Assembly: GCA_002503885.1 (NCBI GenBank)
Contig: DASQ01000031.1
Coordinates: forward strand, 1 to 18,752
Direction: 5' to 3'
Source: Methanoculleus marisnigri
GTDB taxonomy: Archaea; Halobacteriota; Methanomicrobia; Methanomicrobiales; Methanoculleaceae
Length of the DNA: 18,752 bases
Positions 1 through 6,572 of this stretch are shown here, one piece after another. The translations under genes were made by a program, and so were the position numbers. The notes under the pieces are model-generated. The model worked only from the letters and a program-made list of their open reading frames with translations. It had not been told where the DNA came from and searched no databases. Each line of letters begins with the position of its first letter. Positions within the stretch are counted from its first letter, which is position 1.

Positions 1-117
1 GAGCAGGATGTAGGCATGCCGGATCGTGGAGGCAGAGGATTTACCACGGTGAACGAGGCCTTCGAGGAACGAACGCTGGTCGTCGGTAAGGGTAACGGTG
101 TACTTGCTTTTCCCCAT
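1..117 (-). CDS. IS630-family transposase, N-terminal fragment (runs off left edge)
   Basis: An ATG at 117 on the minus strand opens a 39-codon frame that reaches the window edge without a stop. It begins MGKSKYTVTLTDDQRSFLEG and continues with a segment containing GKSSAST and RHAYILL. This resembles the N-terminal helix-turn-helix of IS630-family transposases, where a 'VTLT-D/E-ER..LE.L...GK..A....RA.ILL' pattern is common. The DDE catalytic domain would lie beyond the edge. The gene sits inside the tnpB element and points the same way as the broken tnpB. The family call comes from remembered motif shape, not a search. Confidence 0.6.
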   Translation of the reverse strand, partial: MGKSKYTVTLTDDQRSFLEGLVHRGKSSASTIRHAYILL

Positions 118-178
118 GATGATATATTCAACAGAGAACAATATAATTGTTATTATAATAATGAGGGACAAAAGGCAC
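1..178 (-). mobile_element. IS630-family insertion sequence, one end only (partial)
   Basis: The stretch from the left edge to about 178 is AT-rich near its inner end and carries the start of a transposase reading leftwards out of the window. Its inner boundary falls at a CTAG (178-181). IS630/Tc1-mariner elements insert at TA, often within CTAG, so the TA at 179-180 is the likely target duplication. The tnpB protein sequence stops making sense just at this point. The other terminus lies outside the window, so the terminal inverted repeat could not be confirmed. Confidence 0.6.
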
Positions 179-568
179 TAGCTGCCACTTGCGGTACAAC
201 GTCAGCAGTTCAAAATAACTCTTGTACGCCTCTTCAACGGACTTCAGGGCCTGCTGAGCAGGGTCGTTGTGCAGAAGGCTGAAGTTCTCGTTCGGCCTGG
301 ATTGGGCGTAGGTGCTGCACTCTTTGTAGGGGAAGTCCTTCTTCCGGGTAAACGGGAGGTAGGATCCGACCAGGATGTCAACCCCCGAGGTAAGATCCGG
401 CCGGAGGCCCAGAAGGATCTGGCGGTTCTCCCGATGCGTCGCATAGTGCTGCCGGACGTTGTACAGTCCTACATTGTACATGCTTTTTGCATGGTACGCG
501 AGCGTGTCGAGGATCCAGAACGTCTTCTGGGGAAGGCGCAGATAGTTGCTGACGACTCGCAGTGCCAT
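179..568 (-). pseudogene. tnpB: TnpB (IS200/IS605-type RNA-guided nuclease), N-terminal part, disrupted
   Basis: Starting at ATG 568 the minus strand encodes about 130 residues of a TnpB/OrfB_IS605 N-terminus, including FWILDTLAYHAKSMYNVGLY and, later, QQALKSVEEAYKSYFELL. TnpB is an RNA-guided DNA nuclease tied to IS200/IS605 elements; its RuvC catalytic and zinc-finger regions are C-terminal. Here the protein becomes unrelated after about residue 130, where the IS630 end begins, and the frame stops at 128. The RuvC half is therefore separated or lost. The first 89 residues differ from the copy at the right edge of the window at only a position or two (R versus Q near residue 46). Upstream is the element's left-end hairpin. 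Confidence 0.8.
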
Positions 569-651
569 TATCTCTTATCTTTGGGACTCATCTGTCTATA
601 AGGTAACTCCCGCGGGGCGAACGTGTACGGGGCTTGATGCGGGCAATTCCT

Positions 652-671
652 CCCCCGGTTAAAACCGGGGG
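652..671. repeat. Left-end hairpin of the left tnpB element
   Basis: A perfect 9-bp stem, CCCCCGGTT (652-660) with AACCGGGGG (663-671), closes a 2-nt AA loop. The same stem with a TC loop is in the right copy at 18382-18401. Subterminal hairpins of this kind are what IS200/IS605 transposases recognise, so this probably marks the transposon left end. Confidence 0.65.
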
Positions 672-681
672 TCTCCTTGCC

Positions 682-929
682 TGACGTGCTTATGAAACTG
701 ATCAGCGAGGAACTCTACGAAGGGGTCTCGGTTCTCTCTCTCGCATCGAACGAGATCGCGAACGCTACACCTGGGCGGCGGGGAACATGGAAGGCGCCGA
801 GGTCCGGCCGATGCGCCGGAGAGCCGGGCTGTAGACCCGGCCGTTATCCGCCACCGTAGCGTCGGGAGTGCAGGCACAATTCTTATCCTCCGACGATCAG
901 AGACTACTTACAAGACGGAGCAGACAACG
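682..929. other. Intergenic stretch between the tnpB element and the DUF362 gene; no gene recognised
   Basis: About 250 bases with short open frames but none that I recognise. An AT-rich stretch near 872-882 could hold a weak promoter for the gene at 930, and a GGAG lies about 10 bases before that start. The GC-rich 760-860 part may be old gene debris, but I could not assign it. Confidence 0.4.
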
Positions 930-2033
930 ATGGCAAACGTCTATTTCGCGAATCTCAGGGCAAGGAGCCACCGGGAGAGCAAAGTACAGAAGATCCGCCG
1001 CCTCTTCGATGCAGCCGGGTTTGGTGAGGTGATCCGGCCGGGGGACCTTGCAGCCGTCAAGCTGCACGTCGGGGAGCGGGGGTGCGACACCTACCTGCAT
1101 CCGCTCTTTGTCCGGCAGGTGGTCGACAAGGTGAAGGAGCGCCAGGCGCACCCGTTCATAACCGATACCGCCACCCTCTACGCGGGGAGCAGGGCCGACG
1201 CCGTCAGGCATACCGTCACCGCCATCGAGCACGGGTTCGATTACGCAGTCGTCGGTGCCCCGGTGATCGTTGCCGACGGCCTTGCAGGCGGCTACTGGGC
1301 GGAGGTCGCCATCGATGGGAAGCACTTCCAGAGCGCCAGGATCGCGGGGAGCATCCTCGATGCCGACAGCATGATCGTCCTCTCGCACGTCAAGGGCCAC
1401 GATCTCGCCGGGTTTGGGGGGGCGATCAAGAACCTGGCGATGGGCTGCGCCCCGCCCTCGGGGAAGGCGGAGCAGCACGCGGGCCGGCCGCTCGTGGAGG
1501 GTGAGAACTGCGTCGGGTGCGGCAGATGCGTCCAGGTCTGCCCGCAGGCGGCAATGACCATCGTCGAGGGGCGGGCGCAGTTCAACCCGGAGCACTGCGT
1601 CGGGTGCGGCGACTGCATGCGTTCCTGCGAGACAGGCGCGATTGAGTTCGACTGGACGACGGAGATCGGGCCGTTCGTGGAGAGGCTCTGCGAGTACGCC
1701 CTCGGAGCTGTCCGTGGTAAACCCGGGAGAGTGGGCTACATCAACTTCCTCCTCAACATCACCCCGGACTGCGACTGTGTTCCCTGGAGCGACGCGGCGA
1801 TCGTCCCCGATATCGGGATCCTCGCCTCCACCGATCCGGTTGCGATCGACCACGCGAGCCTCGACCTCGTCAACAGCGAGCAGGGGTTCACCCGGACACA
1901 CCTTGCGGAGAACCTCGCCCCGGGGGAAGACAAATTTAAGGGGGTCTGGGACTATACGGACGGCAGCTATCAGATCGCCTACGCTGCCCGGATCGGCCTC
2001 GGGGAAGAGGCCTACCGCCTGATTGAGGTGTGA
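930..2033 (+). CDS. DUF362-domain protein with C-terminal two-cluster ferredoxin domain
   Basis: This 367-residue cytoplasmic protein has a DUF362 region (about 1-185) and a ferredoxin-like insertion. Two [4Fe-4S] motifs are visible: C194-x2-C197-x2-C200-x3-C204-P and C223-x2-C226-x2-C229-x3-C233. The N-terminal part carries the DUF362-typical AAVKLHVGE and SHVKGHDLAGFGGAIKN stretches. Proteins of this family are common in methanogens and are thought to be electron carriers or flavin/iron-sulfur redox partners; the substrate is unknown. The next gene starts one base after this stop codon and encodes an iron-sulfur flavoprotein, which suggests the two form an electron-transfer pair. Start chosen at the first ATG with a purine-rich GGAG upstream. 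Family confident, physiological role not. Confidence 0.85.
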   Translation: MANVYFANLRARSHRESKVQKIRRLFDAAGFGEVIRPGDLAAVKLHVGERGCDTYLHPLFVRQVVDKVKERQAHPFITDTATLYAGSRADAVRHTVTAIEHGFDYAVVGAPVIVADGLAGGYWAEVAIDGKHFQSARIAGSILDADSMIVLSHVKGHDLAGFGGAIKNLAMGCAPPSGKAEQHAGRPLVEGENCVGCGRCVQVCPQAAMTIVEGRAQFNPEHCVGCGDCMRSCETGAIEFDWTTEIGPFVERLCEYALGAVRGKPGRVGYINFLLNITPDCDCVPWSDAAIVPDIGILASTDPVAIDHASLDLVNSEQGFTRTHLAENLAPGEDKFKGVWDYTDGSYQIAYAARIGLGEEAYRLIEV

Positions 2034-2034
2034 G

Positions 2035-2604
2035 ATGACGAACGGAAAAGTACTGCTGCTCTGCGGGAGTCCGCGGCTCGAGGGAAACACCGCGCAGGTG
2101 CTCGGGGAGTGCGCAAAGGTCCTCGACCACGAGGGGATCGAGACCGAGACCGTGCTGCTTGCGGAGATGCACATCCTCTCGTGCACCGCCTGCGGACTCT
2201 GCGGTGGGGGGGAGTGCGCCCTCGATGACGGCTTGAACGAGATCATCGATAAACTCCGGGAGGCGGACGGGTTCATCGTCGGCACCCCGGTCTACTTCGG
2301 GACCGCACGGGGCGACGTTATGTCAGCACTGCAGCGAATCGGGATGGTCTCGATGTCGTCGGACTCGTTCCTCTCGCGGAAGGTGGGCGGCCCGATCGCC
2401 GTGGCCCGGCGGGGTGGGCATACCGCCACGCTCCAGGAGATGCTGATGTTCTTCCTCATCAACGACATGATCGTACCAGGCTCCACGTACTGGAACATGG
2501 TCTTTGGGCGAGCACCGGGGGAAGCCGTGAACGACGAGGAAGGGATGAAGACAGTCCGGCGGTTCGCCGAGAACGTCGCGTTCCTGATAAAGAAGCTGCG
2601 TTGA
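2035..2604 (+). CDS. Iron-sulfur flavoprotein of the NADPH-dependent FMN reductase family
   Basis: A 189-residue flavodoxin-fold protein. The FMN phosphate loop is seen in LLLCGSPRLEGNT (about 7-19), and a second flavin-contacting segment in DGFIVGTPVYFGT. A compact cysteine cluster, C50-x2-C53-x2-C56-x4-C61, resembles the cluster of archaeal iron-sulfur flavoproteins (Isf), which carry CX2CX2CX5C and move electrons from ferredoxin to oxygen- or peroxide-handling acceptors; here the last spacing is one residue shorter. I start it at ATG 2035, one base after the upstream stop; an in-frame ATG at 2023 would add only four residues and overlap the previous gene. The tight spacing implies co-transcription and translational coupling with the DUF362 protein. 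Confidence 0.85.
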   Translation: MTNGKVLLLCGSPRLEGNTAQVLGECAKVLDHEGIETETVLLAEMHILSCTACGLCGGGECALDDGLNEIIDKLREADGFIVGTPVYFGTARGDVMSALQRIGMVSMSSDSFLSRKVGGPIAVARRGGHTATLQEMLMFFLINDMIVPGSTYWNMVFGRAPGEAVNDEEGMKTVRRFAENVAFLIKKLR

Positions 2605-2713
2605 AACCCGGCCCCCAATCTAACCAGATTAAACGGATTTCCGGGAAAACAGCGGCGTCTCACCGGCCCTCCGAAGAAGAACCTTTTTCACCCTGCACGG
2701 AAGAGGGATCACC

Positions 2714-3061
2714 ATGGATCTTTCGTCCGAACCGATCAGCCCGGATGTCGCGGATACGGCACCGCTGACCCGGCGGGAGATCGCCGACCTTGCACCGGAG
2801 ATCCCGGAGTGGTCGCTCGAGGACGGCCATATCTCGGCCCGGTTCGCCTGTAAAGGGTTCAACGAAGCCGTGATATTCCTCCGGGAGATCGTCATCTTCT
2901 CCGCGCGGGAGAACCACCTCCCGGATATCGGCATCCACGAAGGAAGGTTCGTGGATGTCGCCTGGTACACCTACGCCATCGGCGGGCTCTCCCGGAACGA
3001 CTTTATCATGGCCGCGCGGCTCTCCGAGTGGCTCAGGTGCCGGCAGGGCGGGAGCCTCTAG
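2714..3061 (+). CDS. Pterin-4a-carbinolamine dehydratase-like protein with altered active site
   Basis: A 115-residue protein matching the PCD/DCoH fold: the segment from SARENHLPDI (about 63-72) to GGLSRNDFIMAARL (about 90-103) follows the family pattern. In classical enzymes the active site has an HHP pair plus a third histidine in a T-H motif before GGL. Here the first histidine is kept (H68), the second is leucine (L69) and the third is tyrosine (Y87); the late aspartate (D96) is kept. It may be a weak dehydratase or a protein with another role in pterin handling. There is a roughly 20-residue extra N-terminus. A purine-rich GAGGG lies just upstream of the ATG. Its stop codon overlaps that of the convergent thioredoxin within CTAG at 3058-3061. 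Confidence 0.8.
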   Translation: MDLSSEPISPDVADTAPLTRREIADLAPEIPEWSLEDGHISARFACKGFNEAVIFLREIVIFSARENHLPDIGIHEGRFVDVAWYTYAIGGLSRNDFIMAARLSEWLRCRQGGSL

Positions 3062-3474
3062 CCGGTCCCGAACGCCCGCATAACCCTTGCTTTAATGGCT
3101 TCTTTCGGGAGGGCGCCGACCACCCGGTCGACCAGCATGCCGTTCGCGAAGAAGAGGAGTGTCGGTATCGCCGTTATGCTGAAACCTGACGCCAGGGCGG
3201 GGTTCTGATCGACGTTGCACTTGCCGAAGGTCACCCTGCCGGCGAAGTCACGCGCGAGGTCCTCGATCGCCGGGGCCACCATCCGGCAGGGGCCGCACCA
3301 TTCCGCCCAGACGTCGACGACCAGGAAGGAGTGCTTCCGTACGATCTCCTGAAACCTGTCGTCTACGACCTCGATGACGCCGCCCGTACCGCCCTGGATC
3401 CGGGCCTCGAGTTCCCGGAGACGTTCTTCCCGGAGACGCTGCAGGTCGTCGTCCACCGGTCTGTTCTCTTCCAT
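3058..3474 (-). CDS. trxA: Thioredoxin with charged N-terminal extension
   Basis: A 138-residue thioredoxin, longer than the usual 105-110 because of an N-terminal extension (about 1-32) rich in Asp, Glu and Arg that should form a helix. The redox motif is W59-C60-G-P-C63, and the cis-proline loop AIPT places P104. The substrate-binding edge reads FFANGMLVDRVVGALPKE. It acts in the cytoplasm as a disulfide reductase. A TATA-like box (3500-3507, minus) lies about 25 bases upstream of ATG 3474, so the mRNA is probably nearly leaderless. The gene converges on the PCD-like gene, sharing the CTAG at the stop codons. Confidence 0.92.
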   Translation of the reverse strand: MEENRPVDDDLQRLREERLRELEARIQGGTGGVIEVVDDRFQEIVRKHSFLVVDVWAEWCGPCRMVAPAIEDLARDFAGRVTFGKCNVDQNPALASGFSITAIPTLLFFANGMLVDRVVGALPKEAIKARVMRAFGTG

Positions 3475-3497
3475 ACAACGCAGGTATGCTACATGCC

Positions 3498-3507
3498 CCT
3501 ATAAAAG
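3498..3507 (-). promoter_or_regulatory. TATA box of the thioredoxin gene
   Basis: On the minus strand this reads CTTTTATAGG, an archaeal box A. The spacing of about 25-30 bases to ATG 3474 fits transcription starting within a few bases of the start codon. Confidence 0.5.
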
Positions 3508-3522
3508 ATTGTGAGGTGCGAC

Positions 3523-3608
3523 GCTCCTACCGGAGCGAAGCTTGAGCCCCGGAGGGTTTTGAAGAACGACTGCCGGCACGGCAGGAGTTTGAGAAGACCG
3601 GAGGACTT
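3523..3608 (+). repeat. Cluster A of YTTGAG-linked hairpin repeats
   Basis: Four small inverted repeats follow one another: GCTCC-TACC-GGAGC (3523-3536), CCC-GGA-GGG (3548-3556), CTGCCG-GCA-CGGCAG (3570-3584) and AAGaCC-GGA-GGaCTT (3594-3608). Two of them are immediately preceded by CTTGAG (3541-3546) or TTTGAG (3588-3593). The same architecture recurs in cluster B near 7991-8137. It lies between the thioredoxin promoter and the tRNA promoter. No protein is supported here. Confidence 0.6.
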
Positions 3609-3631
3609 CGAGTTGCGGCAATTCTGACCGC

Positions 3632-3646
3632 GGAAAGGTATATATC
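3632..3646 (+). promoter_or_regulatory. Promoter (BRE and TATA box) of the initiator tRNA gene
   Basis: GGAAAG (3632-3637) followed by TATATA (3639-3644) resembles an archaeal BRE plus box A. Transcription would start near 3665-3670, leaving a short 5' leader. A second TATATA at 3663-3668 is closer to the tRNA and is an alternative. Confidence 0.5.
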
Positions 3647-3682
3647 CTCGGCGAAACAATGTTATATACCTCACAGATTAGG

Positions 3683-3757
3683 AGCGAGGTGGGGTAGTCA
3701 GGAAATCCCGGCGGGCTCATAACCCGTAGACCGATGGTTCAAATCCATCCCTCGCTA
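3683..3757 (+). tRNA. Initiator tRNA-Met (anticodon CAT)
   Basis: A 75-base cloverleaf can be drawn. The acceptor is AGCGAGG (3683-3689) with CCTCGCT (3750-3756), discriminator A at 3757. The anticodon stem GCGGG/CCCGT encloses loop CTCATAA with anticodon CAT at 3718-3720. The T arm is GATGG-TTCAAAT-CCATC. The A1-U72 pair and the three consecutive G:C pairs (3713-3715 with 3723-3725) are hallmarks of an initiator rather than elongator tRNA. CCA is not encoded, and no intron is seen. It delivers methionine to start codons. Confidence 0.93.
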
Positions 3758-3784
3758 TGTTAAGTTCTTCAGCGTCTTTGCGCA

Positions 3785-3790
3785 TTTTTT
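3785..3790 (+). terminator. Oligo-T terminator after the initiator tRNA
   Basis: A run of six T residues 28 bases after the tRNA 3' end. Archaeal RNA polymerase terminates at such oligo-T runs, so this probably ends the tRNA transcript. Confidence 0.55.
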
Positions 3791-3976
3791 GTATCCTATT
3801 TACTGCTTTACAACAGTTTCTCCCTTCGAGCCTGCACGCTCGCGCTCGATGAGCTCACAGACAGCCCCAACCCCGCATGATCCCCGTTGACGGTTGAACC
3901 GGTCGGTGCAGGTGCGTGGGGCGAAACGGTTCCTCGCGAGAACCGGGGTTTTTTCCGGGTGCTCGGTCTCTCGAGT

Positions 3977-3981
3977 AAAAA
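3977..3981 (-). terminator. Oligo-T terminator after purF
   Basis: On the minus strand, about 60 bases after the purF stop, a GAGCTC is followed by TTTTT. The 3791-4041 interval otherwise holds no convincing gene, only GC-rich, partly inverted-repeat DNA, including a stretch related to the repeat debris near 7800-7840. Confidence 0.35.
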
Positions 3982-4041
3982 GAGCTCAGGTTTCCCAAAA
4001 TAAGGGATGGGGGATACGACAGCGCGCAGGGGAGAAACCGC

Positions 4042-5478
4042 CTATGTCTGTTCCTTCCCGGCCCTGAAGGTCGAGAGGTCAGACTGGTGGGTGCCGGCCA
4101 CGTAGTCCACGACGCAGTGGCAACACTTCTCCCCATGGATACCCACCGGGTAGCACCCGGTCAGACACCCGGTGCAGAGGTTCCGCTCGCCGCACCCGAT
4201 CGCCTCCACCAGGTCCTTGAGCGGGATATAGGTGAGCGACGTCGCGCCGATGCTCTCCCGCACCGCCTCGACCTCTTTGCCGCTCGCGATCAGTTCCGTG
4301 CGGGTGGGCATATCCACCCCGAGGTAGCAGGGGGCAATGATCGGCGGAGAACCGACCCGGAGGTGGATCTCTTCCGCCCCGGCCTCCCGGATCATGTTCA
4401 CGATCCGGCGGGACGTCGTCCCCCGGACGACGCTGTCATCGACGAGGACCACCCTCTTGTCCTTCAGGTTTCCCCTGACAGTGTTGAGTTTGATCCTGAC
4501 TGCCCGCTCCCGCTGCTCCTGGGTCGGCATGATGAACGTCCGGCCCATGTAGCGGTTCTTCATCAGCCCCTCGACGAACGGGATCCCGGATCGTTCGGCA
4601 TACCCGGCGGCGTACGCAATGCCGGAGTCGGGGACCGGGCAGACCGTATCCCCCTCAACAGGGCTCGCATCATAGAGTTTCTGCCCGATCCGCCGCCGCA
4701 CGTCATAGACCAGCGTTCCGTCCATGACCGAGTCGGCGCGGGCGAAGTAAATGTACTCGAAGATGCAATGCGCCCTCCGGTTGGCGGTTGCTATCTGGAT
4801 GAAGGAGAGCCCGTTTGCATCGATACGGATGAGTTCTCCCGGCAGCACGTCCCGGATGAACGTCCCGTCCAGTGCATCGATCGCCACGCTCTCCGATGCA
4901 ACGATGTAACCCCGGCCGAGCCTGCCGATACAAAGTGGTTTGATACCAAGCGGGTCGCGGAAGGCGTAGATGGTGTCGTTTAAGAGCGCAACAACGGCAT
5001 AGGAGCCCCGCAGGCGCCGCATGCAGAGCCGGACGGCATCTTCCATGCTCCTTGAGGTCCGGAGCGCATCGGCAATGATATTCCCGATGATCTCGGTATC
5101 GGTCGTGGTGCAGAAGATCTGCCCCCGGCGCTCATAATCCTCCCGAAGTTCATCCGTGTTGACCAGGTTGCCGTTATGGGCGATCGAGAGGTCGAGCCCC
5201 CGGTACCTGAAGTTGAACGGTTGAACGTTCTCCGGGACCTTCGACCCGGTTGTCGGGTAGCGGACGTGTCCAATTCCAGCGTTGCCCTGCAGTTCCTGCA
5301 GGGTCTGGCTGTTGAAGACCTCAGCAACGAGTCCCTGGGCTTTGTGCGTGTACAGGGTCGCGCCTTCAAAAGTAGAGATCCCCGCGCTCTCCTGCCCCCG
5401 GTGCTGGAGAGCGTACAGGGCGTAGTACAGCGGAAAAGAGACACCGCCAGCATCGACGATGCCAACGATACCACACAT
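4042..5478 (-). CDS. purF: Amidophosphoribosyltransferase (first step of purine synthesis)
   Basis: A 478-residue enzyme that makes 5-phosphoribosylamine from PRPP and glutamine. The N-terminal glutaminase domain opens MCGIVGIVD; C2 becomes the nucleophilic N-terminal cysteine, with no propeptide. The phosphoribosyltransferase half has the PRPP loop VVLVDDSVVRGTT (344-356). Four cysteines at positions expected for the structural [4Fe-4S] cluster of B. subtilis-type enzymes are present: C238, C384, C435 and C438. Extra cysteines follow (C442, C452, C453, C455). It is the last gene of a three-gene minus-strand operon, starting 9 bases after the L37e stop codon. Linking purine synthesis to ribosomal and RNA-binding genes suggests growth-rate coupling. 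Confidence 0.96.
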   Translation of the reverse strand: MCGIVGIVDAGGVSFPLYYALYALQHRGQESAGISTFEGATLYTHKAQGLVAEVFNSQTLQELQGNAGIGHVRYPTTGSKVPENVQPFNFRYRGLDLSIAHNGNLVNTDELREDYERRGQIFCTTTDTEIIGNIIADALRTSRSMEDAVRLCMRRLRGSYAVVALLNDTIYAFRDPLGIKPLCIGRLGRGYIVASESVAIDALDGTFIRDVLPGELIRIDANGLSFIQIATANRRAHCIFEYIYFARADSVMDGTLVYDVRRRIGQKLYDASPVEGDTVCPVPDSGIAYAAGYAERSGIPFVEGLMKNRYMGRTFIMPTQEQRERAVRIKLNTVRGNLKDKRVVLVDDSVVRGTTSRRIVNMIREAGAEEIHLRVGSPPIIAPCYLGVDMPTRTELIASGKEVEAVRESIGATSLTYIPLKDLVEAIGCGERNLCTGCLTGCYPVGIHGEKCCHCVVDYVAGTHQSDLSTFRAGKEQT

Positions 5479-5487
5479 GATACAACT

Positions 5488-5670
5488 CTAATGCGTCGGT
5501 ACCTTTGCCTTCTTTTCCGTCCAGCGGTAACTACGGAGCCTCCGGCTTCTGCCGAAGCCACAGGACGCACAGACCTTGTGCTGTGCGTGGAACGAGATCT
5601 TGCCGCATCGCCTGCAGGCGATGTGGGTGCGCTTCTGCCGCTTGCCCATTGAGGGTGTGCCTTTTGACAT
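5488..5670 (-). CDS. rpl37e: 50S ribosomal protein L37e
   Basis: A 60-residue, strongly basic zinc-finger protein of the large subunit, found in archaea and eukaryotes and not in bacteria. The zinc ligands are C19-x2-C22 and C34-x2-C37. The start MSKGTPSMGKRQKRTH and the RSYRWTEKKA tail are typical of the family, and the length is normal. A GGTGAG ribosome-binding site precedes the ATG. It lies 16 bases after LSm and 9 bases before purF, all on the minus strand. Confidence 0.96.
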   Translation of the reverse strand: MSKGTPSMGKRQKRTHIACRRCGKISFHAQHKVCASCGFGRSRRLRSYRWTEKKAKVPTH

Positions 5671-5686
5671 TCTCTCTCACCTGACT

Positions 5687-5914
5687 TTATTCAACTGAAG
5701 GGGTAATGTAGATCACATTGTCACCGCGGACAATCAACGTGCCGAGTTTCTGCGCCGTGCCGTCCGCTTCTTCTTCTGCCTTATCCAATACCAGATTCAT
5801 GTGAACGTCATACCCCTGGAGGATCCCCCGGATCTCTCTCCCACCTTTGAGGCTGATGATAACGGGCTGACGATTCAGTACCTGATCTAAAATATCTAAC
5901 GGTCTTGGCGTCAT
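5687..5914 (-). CDS. LSm (Sm-like) RNA-binding protein
   Basis: A 75-residue archaeal Sm-like protein. Sm1 spans about 10-45, with the RNA-contact GYDVHMNLVLD (about 34-44); Sm2 is LGTLIVRGDNVIYI (about 57-70). Such proteins form heptameric rings that bind U-rich RNA. It is first in the LSm-L37e-purF operon, a pairing of LSm with L37e that is widespread in archaea. An AT-rich box A (about 5944-5953, minus) lies about 30 bases upstream, giving a very short or no leader. Confidence 0.95.
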   Translation of the reverse strand: MTPRPLDILDQVLNRQPVIISLKGGREIRGILQGYDVHMNLVLDKAEEEADGTAQKLGTLIVRGDNVIYITPSVE

Positions 5915-5943
5915 ATGATTACCCTATGCCGTCCTTTCTGGAG

Positions 5944-5953
5944 TAATATATTT
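5944..5953 (-). promoter_or_regulatory. TATA box of the LSm-L37e-purF operon
   Basis: The minus strand reads AAATATATTA here, about 30 bases before ATG 5914. It is one half of a divergent promoter region shared with the PUA-protein gene. Confidence 0.5.
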
Positions 5954-5968
5954 GAGCGAGGAAGCTAC

Positions 5969-5977
5969 TTAAATATA
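5969..5977 (+). promoter_or_regulatory. TATA box of the PUA-protein gene
   Basis: TTAAATATA on the plus strand lies about 50 bases before ATG 6025. Transcription would start near 6000, leaving a roughly 25-base leader that contains the GAGGT ribosome-binding site at 6011-6015. Confidence 0.5.
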
Positions 5978-6024
5978 ACCGCGTTGTTGCGCGAGGGTTA
6001 ACACTTCCTTGAGGTCTCGATTAC

Positions 6025-6522
6025 ATGCCGAAGATCACCGTAAAAAAACGTCACGTCATCCGGAAGTCACAGATAGCCGATCTCCTGGGCCAGCTGGCCG
6101 ACGAGATCGGAGCGTCGGCCGATCATTTCCGGTCCGACCGGATCGAGCGGGTGGAGACGGATGCCCCCGTCGGGATCTACCTCGTCGACAGAAAACCGCT
6201 CCTGATAGCCTCTGAGACCTGGGCCTTTCCCAGCCTGCGGGGCCTCATTGAGCACCCGATCCCCGAGCGGCGGGTGGTGGTCGATGCCGGCGCGGTCAGG
6301 TTCGTTGCAAACGGCGCGGATGCTATGCGCCCGGGGATCGTCTCGATCTCGCCGGACATCCGGGAGGGGCACCCCGTCCAGATCGTCGAGGAGCGCTACG
6401 GCAAACCGCTTGCAATCGGGATTGCGCTCCTTGATGCCGCCGATATGGAGCGGCAGGAGAAGGGCAAGTCGGTCAAAAGCGTTCACTACGTCGGAGACGA
6501 TATCTGGAATCTCGAGATCTGA
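6025..6522 (+). CDS. Archaeal PUA-domain RNA-binding protein (MCT-1-like)
   Basis: A 165-residue protein with an N-terminal pre-PUA domain (about 1-70) starting MPKITVKKRHVIRKSQ, and a C-terminal PUA domain (about 75-155) with RRVVVDAGAVRFVANGADAM and ARPGI-like RPGIVSI motifs. The architecture matches archaeal homologues of eukaryotic MCT-1, whose relatives act in ribosome recycling and re-initiation; the archaeal role is not settled. A GAGGT nine bases upstream supports the start. It is transcribed divergently from the LSm operon, and SepF follows 50 bases downstream behind its own TATA box. Confidence 0.88.
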   Translation: MPKITVKKRHVIRKSQIADLLGQLADEIGASADHFRSDRIERVETDAPVGIYLVDRKPLLIASETWAFPSLRGLIEHPIPERRVVVDAGAVRFVANGADAMRPGIVSISPDIREGHPVQIVEERYGKPLAIGIALLDAADMERQEKGKSVKSVHYVGDDIWNLEI

Positions 6523-6526
6523 CGGA

Positions 6527-6551
6527 GAAATTAAAAGATACTATTAAATAA
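6527..6551 (+). promoter_or_regulatory. Promoter of sepF
   Basis: GAAATTAAAAG (6527-6537) and ATTAAATAA (6543-6551) form an AT-rich block before ATG 6573. The second box lies about 25 bases upstream and would give a leaderless mRNA; the first would give a leader of about 15 bases. Confidence 0.5.
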
Positions 6552-6572
6552 AATTCATTCCTCACTTTTTCT

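Larger units (their letters stand above)
179..681 (-). mobile_element. IS200/IS605-type tnpB element, left copy, left end to IS630 insertion
   Basis: Sequence shared with the right-hand element begins at 681 (minus orientation) and runs through a hairpin at 652-671, a 5' untranslated stretch and tnpB. Homology to the right copy covers 301-681 without indels, with about ten differences by eye. No TnpA-type tyrosine transposase is visible, so this looks like a tnpB-only (IS1341-like) element. Its 3' end, where the guide RNA would be encoded, is not in the window. Confidence 0.7.

Noticed and set aside
897..2285. Long minus-strand frame opposite the DUF362 and flavoprotein genes
   Set aside because: It is antisense to two well-supported genes, and its protein is Arg/Pro/Asp-rich with no motif, as expected for a shadow frame in high-GC DNA.
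3523..3608. CRISPR-like look of the repeated YTTGAG units
   Set aside because: Units are few, unevenly spaced, and not identical repeats with unique spacers; no cas genes are nearby.
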